Source: an uncultured Parvularculaceae bacterium (lineage in GTDB: Bacteria > Pseudomonadota > Alphaproteobacteria > Caulobacterales > Parvularculaceae). From it: DNA of 64,000 nucleotides. Numbering within the stretch: position 1 is the stretch's first letter; every line of letters begins with the position of its first letter. Below, one piece after another: positions 17,882 to 26,700 of the stretch. The position numbers and the translations under genes are program-made. The notes below the pieces were generated by a model. It searched no databases. It was not told the origin of the DNA and saw only the letters and a program-made list of their open reading frames with translations. The stretch spans positions 62,001 through 126,000 of the forward strand of contig CAMYLZ010000027.1 in the NCBI GenBank assembly GCA_947259375.1, read 5' to 3'.

Positions 17882-18988
17882 TTAGCTTCGCCGCCGGGCC
17901 CGTCTGTGGTGCGGTAGATTCTCAATTAGCTTTAGACGCGCGTGCGTGTTTTTGAGTTCTTCCTCAAGGCGAGCGAGATGCGCAATGATGACAAAGCGAA
18001 AATATAACATCCCCGCCGCCATGATAAGCGCGATCATTAACCCCGCACCGGCGAACGTCGCCAATGACGCCGAGGGATGCATGATTGTTAGCCAGAGAAT
18101 GAAGAGGCTGATCAAAGAAACTGTGGCAAGAACGCCTTTTTGCACATAAGCCTTCAGGAAAGCCCGAATTTTACTTACTTGCGGCGCCTGTGGGGCGGGC
18201 GTTTCTGAATCAAGTTCGCTCAATGGTTCTTTTGCGGGGACGGGAACATCGCCCTCGCCGAGGAACCGGTCAACACCGATATAGGGAAAACATTCGACGC
18301 CTGACGCCTCGTTGCCATTAAAGACATCAAAGTCTGCGATGCGAAGCATTCGCGCCGCGCGCCGCCATGCTGTCAAATGAAGTTCGGGGCGGGGATTGGG
18401 CAGATTGAACCGGTCCCCGGTAGTCTGGTAACCGTCGAAGTAGTAGTTCGGATTGGCGCCTTCGCGCACAATTTCCAGTTCTATGCCGTCACGCCGAGTG
18501 GCTCCCTCAACAATTTCTTTATATTGCGCGTCGACGCCCAAAAGCACGATTTGATCGTAACCCATGCTTGCGGCCCAAAGCGCGGAATGGCTGCCAGTGG
18601 TAATCGGTTTGATGTTGAGGAAAGGCGACTTGTTGCTGACATCGTCATAATTGACGACGCGCGGGTTCTTCCCGGTAGGCCCCAACGCCTCGATCAGATT
18701 GTCGCGCAGCAAAAACCGCTGGATTTCCCCTTCATCTATCAGTTTGGCGATTTCTTCCTTGTGCGAAATCCCCACAACAAGGTCGAGACAGGCGTAGTAT
18801 CGCGGTCGCCAGCCGATTGAGCGCCAATGCCGGTAAGCCGCGTTGAGGCCGATGGTTGCATAATCTGATAGCGAATGCAGATCGACCATTGCCAGCGATG
18901 GTCCATTGCCGAGAATAAATGCTGTGCGGCTATCGACACGGACATTGTCGAGCTGATTAAAACGGTCTGTTGCTTCAACGGTGGTCAT
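17882..18988 (-). CDS. MptE/DUF115-like domain protein with membrane hairpin and C-terminal coil
   Basis: 368 residues. Residues 20-250 begin with FILGNGPSLAMVDL and continue with GLNAAYRHW and RPRYYACLD, then TGSHSALWAASMGYDQIVLLGVD. This pattern is seen in DUF115/MptE-like and sialyltransferase-related proteins of surface-glycan loci, so a role with nucleotide-sugars is plausible. Two membrane helices follow (about 288-335, VLATVSLISLFILWLTIM and FAGAGLMIALIMAAGMLYF). A charged tail rich in Leu and Arg ends the protein. It lies downstream of the Wzt gene and is probably co-transcribed with the exporter. The precise reaction is unknown. Confidence 0.6.
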   Translation of the reverse strand: MTTVEATDRFNQLDNVRVDSRTAFILGNGPSLAMVDLHSLSDYATIGLNAAYRHWRSIGWRPRYYACLDLVVGISHKEEIAKLIDEGEIQRFLLRDNLIEALGPTGKNPRVVNYDDVSNKSPFLNIKPITTGSHSALWAASMGYDQIVLLGVDAQYKEIVEGATRRDGIELEIVREGANPNYYFDGYQTTGDRFNLPNPRPELHLTAWRRAARMLRIADFDVFNGNEASGVECFPYIGVDRFLGEGDVPVPAKEPLSELDSETPAPQAPQVSKIRAFLKAYVQKGVLATVSLISLFILWLTIMHPSASLATFAGAGLMIALIMAAGMLYFRFVIIAHLARLEEELKNTHARLKLIENLPHHRRARRRS

Positions 18989-19074
18989 AGAGTTTTATTT
19001 CCGTGGCGCGTAACGCGGACCAAATTTTATTATTGGCGAAAAGAGGCACAATATTCGGTACTAATGCCGGCAAC

Positions 19075-19827
19075 TTAATTAGCTCTTGTGGCCAAGCGAA
19101 ACTGTTGCAAGCCGTCTTCGACGCGGCCGTCAAACCGAATTCTCCCTTCGTGGAGCCATATTACCCGATCGCAAAAACTCTTGATCAACGGATCTGAGTG
19201 GGTAGCCATCACCAGAATTCCGGCGCTTTTCATCATCTGAAATATGCGCTGTTTGGCGCGTTGTTGAAATGCGGTATCGCCGGCGCCGAAAACTTCATCC
19301 ACCAGCAGGACTTCGGGCTGAATAGCGGTGGCGATGGCGAAACCGAGCCGCATGCGCATGCCGGCCGAGTAAAGCCTGATCGGCAAGTCAATGAATTCAC
19401 CGAGATCCGCGAATTCTATTATGTCGTCTTTGACGGCGGCTATTTGAGCGCGCGACAATCCGAGCGTGCGTGCGGAAAGAAAGATGTTTTCGCGCCCGCT
19501 CGCATTGTCCATCATGCCGACTGTTGCGGCGAAGAGAGTTGATATTTTACCCTGGGATCGAAAAGATCCTTCGGTCGGTGCGTAAATACCCGCCAATACG
19601 CGCAACAACGATGACTTACCTGCGCCGTTGACGCCAATTAAACCGACGTTTTCGCCGGATTTTATTTCAAGCGTAATGTCATGCAGCGCCTTGCAGTATC
19701 GCCCGCTTCCGCGCTGACCGATTCGATTGTCTGAAGCCGCTTTTGGAGCTGGCTTGAAAAGCGCGCTTAAGGAAGCCTCTCCGACCGGCAGGTTGAGGTC
19801 AACAGATGTCAGGCGCAGATAGCTCAT
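19075..19827 (-). CDS. Polysaccharide ABC exporter ATPase (Wzt/KpsT type)
   Basis: Cytosolic ATPase half of a capsule or O-antigen exporter, 250 residues. Walker A GVNGAGKSS, the variant signature YSAGMRMRLGFAIA and Walker B VLLVDEVFGAGD are the exact pattern of the Wzt/KpsT/TagH group rather than importers. It ends shortly after the nucleotide-binding domain and has no C-terminal carbohydrate-binding module. That suggests KpsT-like export that does not read a chain-end cap. It follows the permease by 40 bases. Confidence 0.92.
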   Translation of the reverse strand: MSYLRLTSVDLNLPVGEASLSALFKPAPKAASDNRIGQRGSGRYCKALHDITLEIKSGENVGLIGVNGAGKSSLLRVLAGIYAPTEGSFRSQGKISTLFAATVGMMDNASGRENIFLSARTLGLSRAQIAAVKDDIIEFADLGEFIDLPIRLYSAGMRMRLGFAIATAIQPEVLLVDEVFGAGDTAFQQRAKQRIFQMMKSAGILVMATHSDPLIKSFCDRVIWLHEGRIRFDGRVEDGLQQFRLATRAN

Positions 19828-19867
19828 GATACGAGGCCTTTTTCAGACGTCATTGGCGGGCGATAAA

Positions 19868-20665
19868 TCACAAGCTGTAGATTAATCGGTTGCGGAAAAC
19901 GGTTTGCATCCATATCGCCAACAGAAATCCGCCAAGTGATATAGTGCAAACGATTATCCATGCTTGAAGAGAAGGCATGCGTCCTTCGAGGGGTGCGCGC
20001 GCCAGTTCCAGAAAGTAGGAAATTGGATTGTATGTGGAAATAGTCTTTCGAATCCCGGCGTCGCCGCGCCATATGATTGGCGACGTAAAAAACAAAAATC
20101 TTACGAGAGATGGCACGAGAAAGCGTGCGTCACGAATCCGTGCCCCGATCAATCCTAGAATGACGAGGCAAGTATAAGAGAAAAATATTAGAAGGATGGA
20201 AAAGGGTACGTAAAGCAAAAGCAGCGCCGGGCTAATCAAATTGCCAAACAATACGATTAGGATAATGGGCACGGGTATCTGAAAAAGGGTGCGAAAAACC
20301 AGAAATGCGATTTTCCTTATCGTCAGGTAAGAAATGTCAGTGGGGACGTTTCGAATCAGCGAGGATTGAGACGTGAAATGAGTAGGACCCTCTACCAGGG
20401 AACTGGACAGAAATTCCCAAGCGTAAAAACCAAGGCCGAGATAAATCAGGTAGTCGCCGAACCCTTCTCCGAGGGCTTCGTGGAAGACAAGACCAAGCGA
20501 CAAGATCCAAAGAGCGAGCTGGAATGTCGCCCAAAGCGGCCCGAAATAGGATCTTCGGAAGCGGGAAATAAAGTCATACCAGCCAAGCTCGACAGCGCCC
20601 CGATACCGGGCGATGAAGTGATAGGCACGGGCAAGGTGCGGGGCGGAGGGCGTCGTGTTCGGCAT
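19868..20665 (-). CDS. Polysaccharide ABC exporter permease (Wzm/KpsM type)
   Basis: Inner-membrane half of the exporter, 265 residues, six predicted helices. The N-terminal amphipathic stretch (LGWYDFISRFRRSYFGPLWATFQL) and the late RDARFLVPSLVRFLFFTSPIIW and YNPISYFLELARAPL are hallmarks of the ABC2 type Wzm/KpsM/TagG permeases. With the ATPase downstream it makes a complete exporter for an undecaprenyl- or phosphatidylglycerol-linked glycan. The 371-base upstream gap contains a 12-G tract. Confidence 0.92.
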   Translation of the reverse strand: MPNTTPSAPHLARAYHFIARYRGAVELGWYDFISRFRRSYFGPLWATFQLALWILSLGLVFHEALGEGFGDYLIYLGLGFYAWEFLSSSLVEGPTHFTSQSSLIRNVPTDISYLTIRKIAFLVFRTLFQIPVPIILIVLFGNLISPALLLLYVPFSILLIFFSYTCLVILGLIGARIRDARFLVPSLVRFLFFTSPIIWRGDAGIRKTISTYNPISYFLELARAPLEGRMPSLQAWIIVCTISLGGFLLAIWMQTVFRNRLIYSL

Positions 20666-21036
20666 CTATGACACAGCTTCTATCGGACTTTCCTCCATTT
20701 ATCCCTATCCCCCCCTCGGAACAATCGATTGGGGGCAAGAATATCAGGCGGTTATTCGATGAGGCGCACCCGCATGCCGAGAATGACCGGTCTGCGACCA
20801 TATCCACTCAACGCGGCATGTCGATTTGTTTTGTGCCGGATTGGGTTGCACGTCTCGCGCCCAAGGGGGGGGGGGGCTGACAGGAATAGGGGCCTGCGGC
20901 GTTAATTCTTGCGGCCGCTCCAAGACTGCCATTTACGACAAGCCGATGTGAATATGTGAATCAAGCGAGAGCCCCCCGACACACAACCTCAAAGGCGGCT
21001 GCATGGCGGAATGGAGTGGGGCGCCGGGCTATATAT
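20666..21036. other. Intergenic region with homopolymer tracts, upstream of wzm
   Basis: 371 bases with no convincing gene. It should hold the promoter of the minus-strand wzm-wzt operon. It contains a 7-C run at 20709-20715 and a 12-G run at 20865-20876. Two short open frames cross the G run, a 70-codon plus-strand one at 20668-20880 and a 62-codon minus-strand one at 20744-20932. Neither has a family likeness or good ribosome site. Confidence 0.5.
20865..20876. repeat. Poly-G tract (12 G)
   Basis: An uninterrupted run of 12 G residues, about 200 bases upstream of the Wzm start codon. Runs of this length are prone to slipped-strand mispairing and are used elsewhere as phase-variation switches. 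Here it is in non-coding DNA, so any effect would be on promoter spacing. The run length should also be treated as prone to sequencing error. Confidence 0.9.
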
Positions 21037-21696
21037 TTAGGCAGCCTTACTTTTCTTGCGCCGTTGAAACCAGCCGCCGGCGGCTACAGCGGAGCCGAAC
21101 AGCCAGACGGCGCCAGGGATTGGGTTCACCAGAACGTCGTCATCGTTATAGGCGGCGAAATAGGTGAATTCTTCAGTATTAATGCCGGCCCCAACGATGA
21201 TTGTGATTTCTCTGATGGCTTCGCCGATATCAAATCCGAATGACGAAAGATCGATAGTCAGCGCTTTGAGCGGCGCAACGCCCAGCATAACCCCTGTAAA
21301 GGCGAGACTGAGATCGTTTTGCGTGAAGCCGCCAATTTGCAGGGCAAAACTCTCTATGCCGTCGGGGACAAGGCCAAGCCCCGCAATAATCAGGTCATCC
21401 CCAGCGTTGTTGACAACGTCAAAGTCGAATCCAATTGTGAACGCACAACCATCGACGTTATTAGTGCAACGCACGCCGTCTAACAAAGAGCCGCTAATGG
21501 CGTCAGTCTGCGTAGCGACGCCTGTTCCGAATTTATCGAAGATTTCCGTTGTTCCGGAAATGGTTGTAATGAAACTTGCTGCATCTTCTTCGTTAACGGC
21601 ATGATCGCCGATCTGAATTGGTGCGGCAGTTGCAGAACCCCCGGCTGCCGCCAAGGCTAGCAGCCCGAATATCGCCAAAGAAATCTTGTACGTCAC
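21037..21696 (-). CDS. PEP-CTERM/VPLPA-like exported protein
   Basis: 219 residues from the GTG at 21696, which has GGGGAG 7 bases upstream; an ATG at 21759 has no ribosome site. The N-terminus is a signal peptide (TYKISLAIFGLLALAAAGGSATA). The C-terminus is a sorting tail: NPIPGAVWLFGSAVAAGGW, then basic QRRKK. That is the tripartite motif, hydrophobic helix and Arg/Lys cluster of PEP-CTERM proteins cleaved by exosortases. The middle is acidic with two Cys in a CTNNVDGC loop and otherwise unlike families I know. Such proteins usually depend on an exopolysaccharide locus, as here. No exosortase is in the window. Confidence 0.75.
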   Translation of the reverse strand: MTYKISLAIFGLLALAAAGGSATAAPIQIGDHAVNEEDAASFITTISGTTEIFDKFGTGVATQTDAISGSLLDGVRCTNNVDGCAFTIGFDFDVVNNAGDDLIIAGLGLVPDGIESFALQIGGFTQNDLSLAFTGVMLGVAPLKALTIDLSSFGFDIGEAIREITIIVGAGINTEEFTYFAAYNDDDVLVNPIPGAVWLFGSAVAAGGWFQRRKKSKAA

Positions 21697-21973
21697 CAGC
21701 TTTCTCCCCACACGCTTCAACTTTCTCCTCGGGAGCGCCACTGTGATCGCTTCCCTCATTCGATTAGGAAAAATTTAATACATATTGCGTGACACGGGCA
21801 ACGCGTATAGGTGAAAAAAGATTGAATTAACTAAACAAACCGCGCGCATTTCCCGCTAGAATGGTTTCATCGGCGTTGGGTTAGCGTAAAGGGTGTATTC
21901 TTTGAAGGCTCTTAAATCAAAATAGGGTTAGTTTTGGGGAATCTCCGGCCAACCGAAATCAACTGCGCTTGAA

Positions 21974-22978
21974 ATGGAAGATTTTGAACATATCGGCGTC
22001 GTGTCGGGCTTGTTGGATCTGGTCAATTTCCTCGCCGCCTGTCGCGTCTGGTCCAGGGAGCGTGTGCCATCAAAGCCAAAGATCACCGCGATTTTATTCG
22101 GCCATGAAGCCTCATTGCCGGAGCGTTTGCGCTCCGAGTTTGAATTCACGATCAGGCGTGCTTTTCCATATGTCGATCTGGAGATTATCCCGCCTAGTTG
22201 TTTGAATGGGAACAGGTTTGACGAGAGCGACGCGTCAATCGGGATAGATTTGAAATCGGCTAGCCGCCGCATCGTGTACGGAAACGCTATCCACAAAAAA
22301 CTCCATCGGGAGTTCTTTAAATATCTCAACCCAGACGAGTTTGTATTTTTTGACAACGGGCTTTCAAGTTACGCAGATCACCCAACGGATGTGGCAACTG
22401 AGTTTGTGAAGCTCGATATCCCGTTTCCTTCCCTTGCGTGCTATTCTCTAGCGCCGCCGTTGCCGATCCCGGATTATCTTAAATCGATTTCCAATTATGA
22501 TCTGACACATAATGATTTTTCCAGCCTCTTTGAGTGCTTGCGAAGGGTCGATGCACAAGCGCTGCCTCACGACTGTCTGCCGTCGCGTGTTGTAATCGGC
22601 ACAAGCCTATTCCGTACAAAGCGGATCCGTTGGGAGGAAGAACGAGCCATTTATTTAAAACTTTTTGCGAAGCTCCGAGAAGAAGAAGACTCTCGAATTC
22701 TATTTAAAGCACACCCTCGAGCAAGCAACCGGCCATTAATTGGACCAGGTGACGGCGTTGACGTAGTTGATAATAGCATTCCGGTAGAAGCGTTTGCCAA
22801 ACCTGACGAAAAAGGAGTTGTATACAGTATCTCATCGACGTCGTTATTGACGATGGAAAAGTATTTCGGCTGGAGGGCCTATAGGATTGAAACCGAGGCG
22901 ACGCGCGCGCTTCTGGCTGATAGCCCGCATTTGTCAAAGGTCAAAGAGGTTGAATCGATTTCGCTTTCTATGGCTTAA
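21974..22978 (+). CDS. Polysialyltransferase-like capsule glycosyltransferase
   Basis: 334 residues, no signal peptide. FVFFDNGLSSYADHP near residue 120, LFKAHPRASNRP near residue 250 and the later VVYSISSTSLL match the three signature blocks of the alpha-2,8-polysialyltransferase family (acid-rich DG loop, HP motif, SS motif). Family members add sialic or related acidic sugars to capsule chains in the cytosol. The gene is visibly AT-richer than the housekeeping genes of the window, which fits acquisition by transfer. The chosen ATG has no strong ribosome site. Assignment rests on motif pattern alone. Confidence 0.6.
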   Translation: MEDFEHIGVVSGLLDLVNFLAACRVWSRERVPSKPKITAILFGHEASLPERLRSEFEFTIRRAFPYVDLEIIPPSCLNGNRFDESDASIGIDLKSASRRIVYGNAIHKKLHREFFKYLNPDEFVFFDNGLSSYADHPTDVATEFVKLDIPFPSLACYSLAPPLPIPDYLKSISNYDLTHNDFSSLFECLRRVDAQALPHDCLPSRVVIGTSLFRTKRIRWEEERAIYLKLFAKLREEEDSRILFKAHPRASNRPLIGPGDGVDVVDNSIPVEAFAKPDEKGVVYSISSTSLLTMEKYFGWRAYRIETEATRALLADSPHLSKVKEVESISLSMA

Positions 22979-23045
22979 CTGCGTTATGCGCAGTTCGCGT
23001 TGTCGGGCTTCCAGAATAATTTGCTGAGAAAAGTTGGTATTTTGT

Positions 23046-23606
23046 ATGTCTAACTTTCTGCTGAAAGATCCGAATTGCGTACTGATCCATATTCCAAAGA
23101 CTGGCGGTTCGTCGATCCGCCACGGAATTTGGGCGTCCAATTACGATGGCCCAGCATTTGCCGAAATTCCGTCCGATTGGCGCAGTTTTTTCAAGTTCGC
23201 TTTTGTTCGACACCCGTTGGACAGATTGGTTTCTGCTTGGGCGGATTTTGCGCAGCTTCGCAATTACAAGGGCGACATAGAGGATTTCGTCGCTATCGTT
23301 ATGGACGAGACGATAATCTATGACGAACGCCGCAAGACCATGGAAGAACGCATCCGTCATCACGCCATTCCTCAAACGCACCGATTCAATAATTTGCAGG
23401 AGGCGGATTTTGTCGGCCGTTATGAAAATTACAACGCTGATTTGGCGTACATTCTTGAGCGTGTTGGCAAGAGCGTGAATACCGTACCTGCATTGAGAAA
23501 AACAAACCGAGGACATTACCACGACTATTTAAAGGGTGAATCGCTGCAAAAAATCGCTGATTATTACGCGGACGATTTTCGGCTGCTCGGATATGAGCGT
23601 CCATAA
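23046..23606 (+). CDS. Sulfotransferase family 2-like protein
   Basis: 186 residues. HIPKTGGSSIRHGIW near the N-terminus is the 5'-phosphosulfate loop for PAPS, and FAFVRHPLDRLVSAW is the 3'-phosphate site; this spacing is standard for sulfotransferase family 2. The product would transfer sulfate to a sugar hydroxyl in the cytosol. It is short for the family, which suggests a minimal version. The ATG at 23046 is favoured over an upstream TTG. It follows the polysialyltransferase-like gene by about 70 bases and is probably in the same transcript. Confidence 0.85.
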   Translation: MSNFLLKDPNCVLIHIPKTGGSSIRHGIWASNYDGPAFAEIPSDWRSFFKFAFVRHPLDRLVSAWADFAQLRNYKGDIEDFVAIVMDETIIYDERRKTMEERIRHHAIPQTHRFNNLQEADFVGRYENYNADLAYILERVGKSVNTVPALRKTNRGHYHDYLKGESLQKIADYYADDFRLLGYERP

Positions 23607-23635
23607 CACTGAGCGAACTGTATAGTGGCGGGGGG

Positions 23636-23680
23636 CGCCCCACGCCGGGCCCTAACTCGCCGCGGCGTGGGTGGGGCTTT
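23636..23680. terminator. Bidirectional terminator-like hairpin
   Basis: GC-rich stem CCCACGCCG (23639-23647) pairs with CGGCGTGGG (23663-23671) around a 15-base loop, followed by GGGGCTTTG. It sits between two convergent stops, that of the small sulfotransferase and that of the 1862-residue gene, so it can serve both. The T-run is short. Confidence 0.55.
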
Positions 23681-23701
23681 GACAATCGCTGTATTGCCAG
23701 A

Positions 23702-26700
23702 TTACCAGTCGAAATTTTCCGCGTAACCTAAATCGATTAGCGCCTGGCCGTACCTTTCCTTAAATACGCTCCGCAGCTTTGACGTGAAATGCTGTCGCCA
23801 CGGCCCGCTTTCCGGATTGGCGGCGGTTCGCGTGTAGTCGATCCCTGCAAGGTCTGGCACGCAGAGAAACTCCGATATAGTGGCCAAGCTCGTTTGGGAG
23901 GCTCGAGAGAAATCTTCGATCTTAATGGTCAGGATGCGTTCATCATCAAAATCCGCCAGCAATTGCGTTTCGATGATTTGTTTTGAAATATTATCAAGTT
24001 CGTACAACAACCCTTCTTCCTCGGACAGCTCACGTAGTATCGGCTTGTCATTCGCAAGCTGGTCCCAAATCCATCCGCCATATTCGGACAAGTGGTCTCC
24101 TTTATGATGGAAATAGTTTGACACAAGCACCTGCCTTGGATCACGCAAAATCCGGATTCCTTTCCAATCCTTTGTAGAAGCTTTGATTCGGTTGAGAGAG
24201 CGTGCGGTGGCGTTGGAAAATAAAACTACGTCGCGGCTCTCTTCGCCGAGCCCGTTAAAGTCCATATTGCAAAGGTCGAGATCGTCGCTCATCGAATAGT
24301 GAAACGGCGGCTCCTTGATTTCATATTTTCGCACTTGCGAGCCGGTCGCCTCCGCCGCAATGGCGAATACTTCATTACGGAAAAAACGTGAGGCGCATTT
24401 GTGATGTCCGAAGAAAACTAGTGTTGTGGGCGCGTTTGGAAAACGCATAGCGCCGATCTGCCGCTCGCTGGCGGCAACGCGTTCGCGTAGCAATTGCGCT
24501 TCTCTATTACGAACGCTGATTTCTTTTCGAGAGGAAGTGGCGGCGGCCTCCGCGTTTTTAGCGAGAGTCGCCGCCTTATTGATTTCGGCTCTTAATGCGT
24601 CGTCAGCTGATTTAGAGGTTTCAATCTCGGCCTTGAGCGCTTCTCTTGCGCTCTGGGCGGACTGCGAAGAGTGTGCGATTGCACCGGCAAGCGCCTTTTC
24701 CACGGCGGATTTTGCGTCCGCAATTTCGCTCCGCAATACTTCACCGTTAACTTGCGAAACTTCTTTGGCGGTGGCGATCGCGTCCTGCAGCGCTTTTTCG
24801 GCGGTCGCCTTGGCAGCGTCAATCTCGGATTTGAGATCTATACCGTTAGATTGCGCTGATTCTATCGTTGCCGCGACTTCGGCCTTAAGCGATTGTTCGA
24901 CCGCCGCCACAGTCGCACATAAGTCACTCCGCGTAGCAGTTATTTTCTCCTCAAGGGCCTCTCGCAAGATTGCATTCTGGTCGGAGAGATCATTCAGTCT
25001 ACGGCGCAATTCCGCCGCAACGCGGTCTTGTCGCGCTACGCGCGCATTGAGCGCTTTTGTTTCGCTCCCGGACTTTTTTTGCAATGTGCGCAACGCCGCG
25101 GTTTCCGCGCCAAGCGCTGTTGCAAAATGAAAGACGCGGAATCCGAGATAAAAGAGTGCGAATAGGACGGCGGAGAATCCCGCGGCGATCCAGAGCGCGC
25201 CTCGGTAATCAGAAAGCGCAGGAAGGAGACCCAGCGCCGCAAGCCCTGTAATCGCCACAAGGCCGGGAACGGTAAAGGCGCGCCGCCGCCAAAGGCCGGC
25301 GAGCGCGCGCCGTGCGAACCGGAGTATGGCGAAAACCTGCGGTGAGCGTTTTCGCAGCCGCTCGCCAAAGGCGGCATAGAGGGGAGGCTTCAGCTTGGTC
25401 GATGCGTCCGTCGCGAACTCCGACATCGCTCGCCTCATAACGCCAACAACTTCTTTCCGCGTCAGTTTATAGCTCGGAGGAAACGGACCGCAATGAAGCG
25501 TGATGACGGAATTTGCAGCCGACCGAAGCTTTCGGGCATCCAATCGTGTTTTCGTTGCGTCGAGCAAGCTTCCAAGATGGGTCTGGCAGAATGTATATCC
25601 GGAAAAGATCGGGGAATCGCAGAAAAAGAAGGGCTGTATTCCGCCGCGCGTGCTTAGTATTGTTGCAATGGTATGGTCCTCATATATGTAGTCAGAAAAT
25701 TCAATTTTGTTCGTGACCGCCGCGTCTATTTCGCTGGTCGCGCGCTTAGACAATCCATAGATGCCGCCGCACGCCCAGTAAGTCGGCCCTCCATTGAACT
25801 TGAAAGGCTTGTTAAAATATTTCGAGCTCTCGCTGGTTTTGCCAAAGTGCCATGTCTCGCTGGGTTTCGATCCCCGCACCGACGGAACTCTCCTTCCGAA
25901 ATAGTCGCTTTCTACATTAGACACAGCTGGATAAAACAGGTCGAAGTTTATGACGACGTCGTCATCGACTTTGAAGAGATAGCGATACTCGAAATTTTGG
26001 TGTGCGAAGGCGATCGCCTTCAAGACTTTTTCGGGAAGATCCTCATAAAGGTCGCCGGCGGCCAGGTGGAGAGTGTCGGTCTTACGATTGTATAATGTTT
26101 TCTTTGCGCCACCGACGACGAAGATCGCCTTATCGCCCTTGCGCAGATGCTTAGCGTAATAATCCTTTAGGACGTCGCGCCGCTCCTTATATGCGACACA
26201 GGAAATGATCAGGAACAGAATGGGACCGTTGATTTCTTTTTCACTTAACGGTTTCCTCTCGGCCTTTTCGACATTCGTCACCTTTTGTGAAGGTGCCGTC
26301 TTGGTCTTTACTGGAGTAGATTTTACTGACTGCTCCACGAGGACGCGGAGCGCGTCTTCTTCCGGATCGCGAAGAAACCCGATCAAATTGCCCCATGTCC
26401 TGCTGAGATCGAGTTCGGGCGTATAGCGAATGAATCGGCGCCAATCATGCGCGACGCCATAGCGAACGATTGGATACCATTCGCTGACATATACGAAATA
26501 TCCTTGAGCGATCATCGCATTCACGAGGTCATCTGTCGAGTAGCCAAGAGGGACGGTCTTCCTATCTTCAAATTCAGCAAGAACAACCTCCGGCCTGTCT
26601 TTCTCCCAAGGAAAGCCGTCGAGCACGAACTTATCAAATCCTTCAACATCAATTTTCAGAAAGTCGACATGCTTGATTCCGGTTTTCTGGTAATAATCCT

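Noticed and set aside
20668-20880. A 70-codon plus-strand frame ending in four Gly at the poly-G run
   Set aside because: No ribosome site or family; likely chance in the promoter gap.
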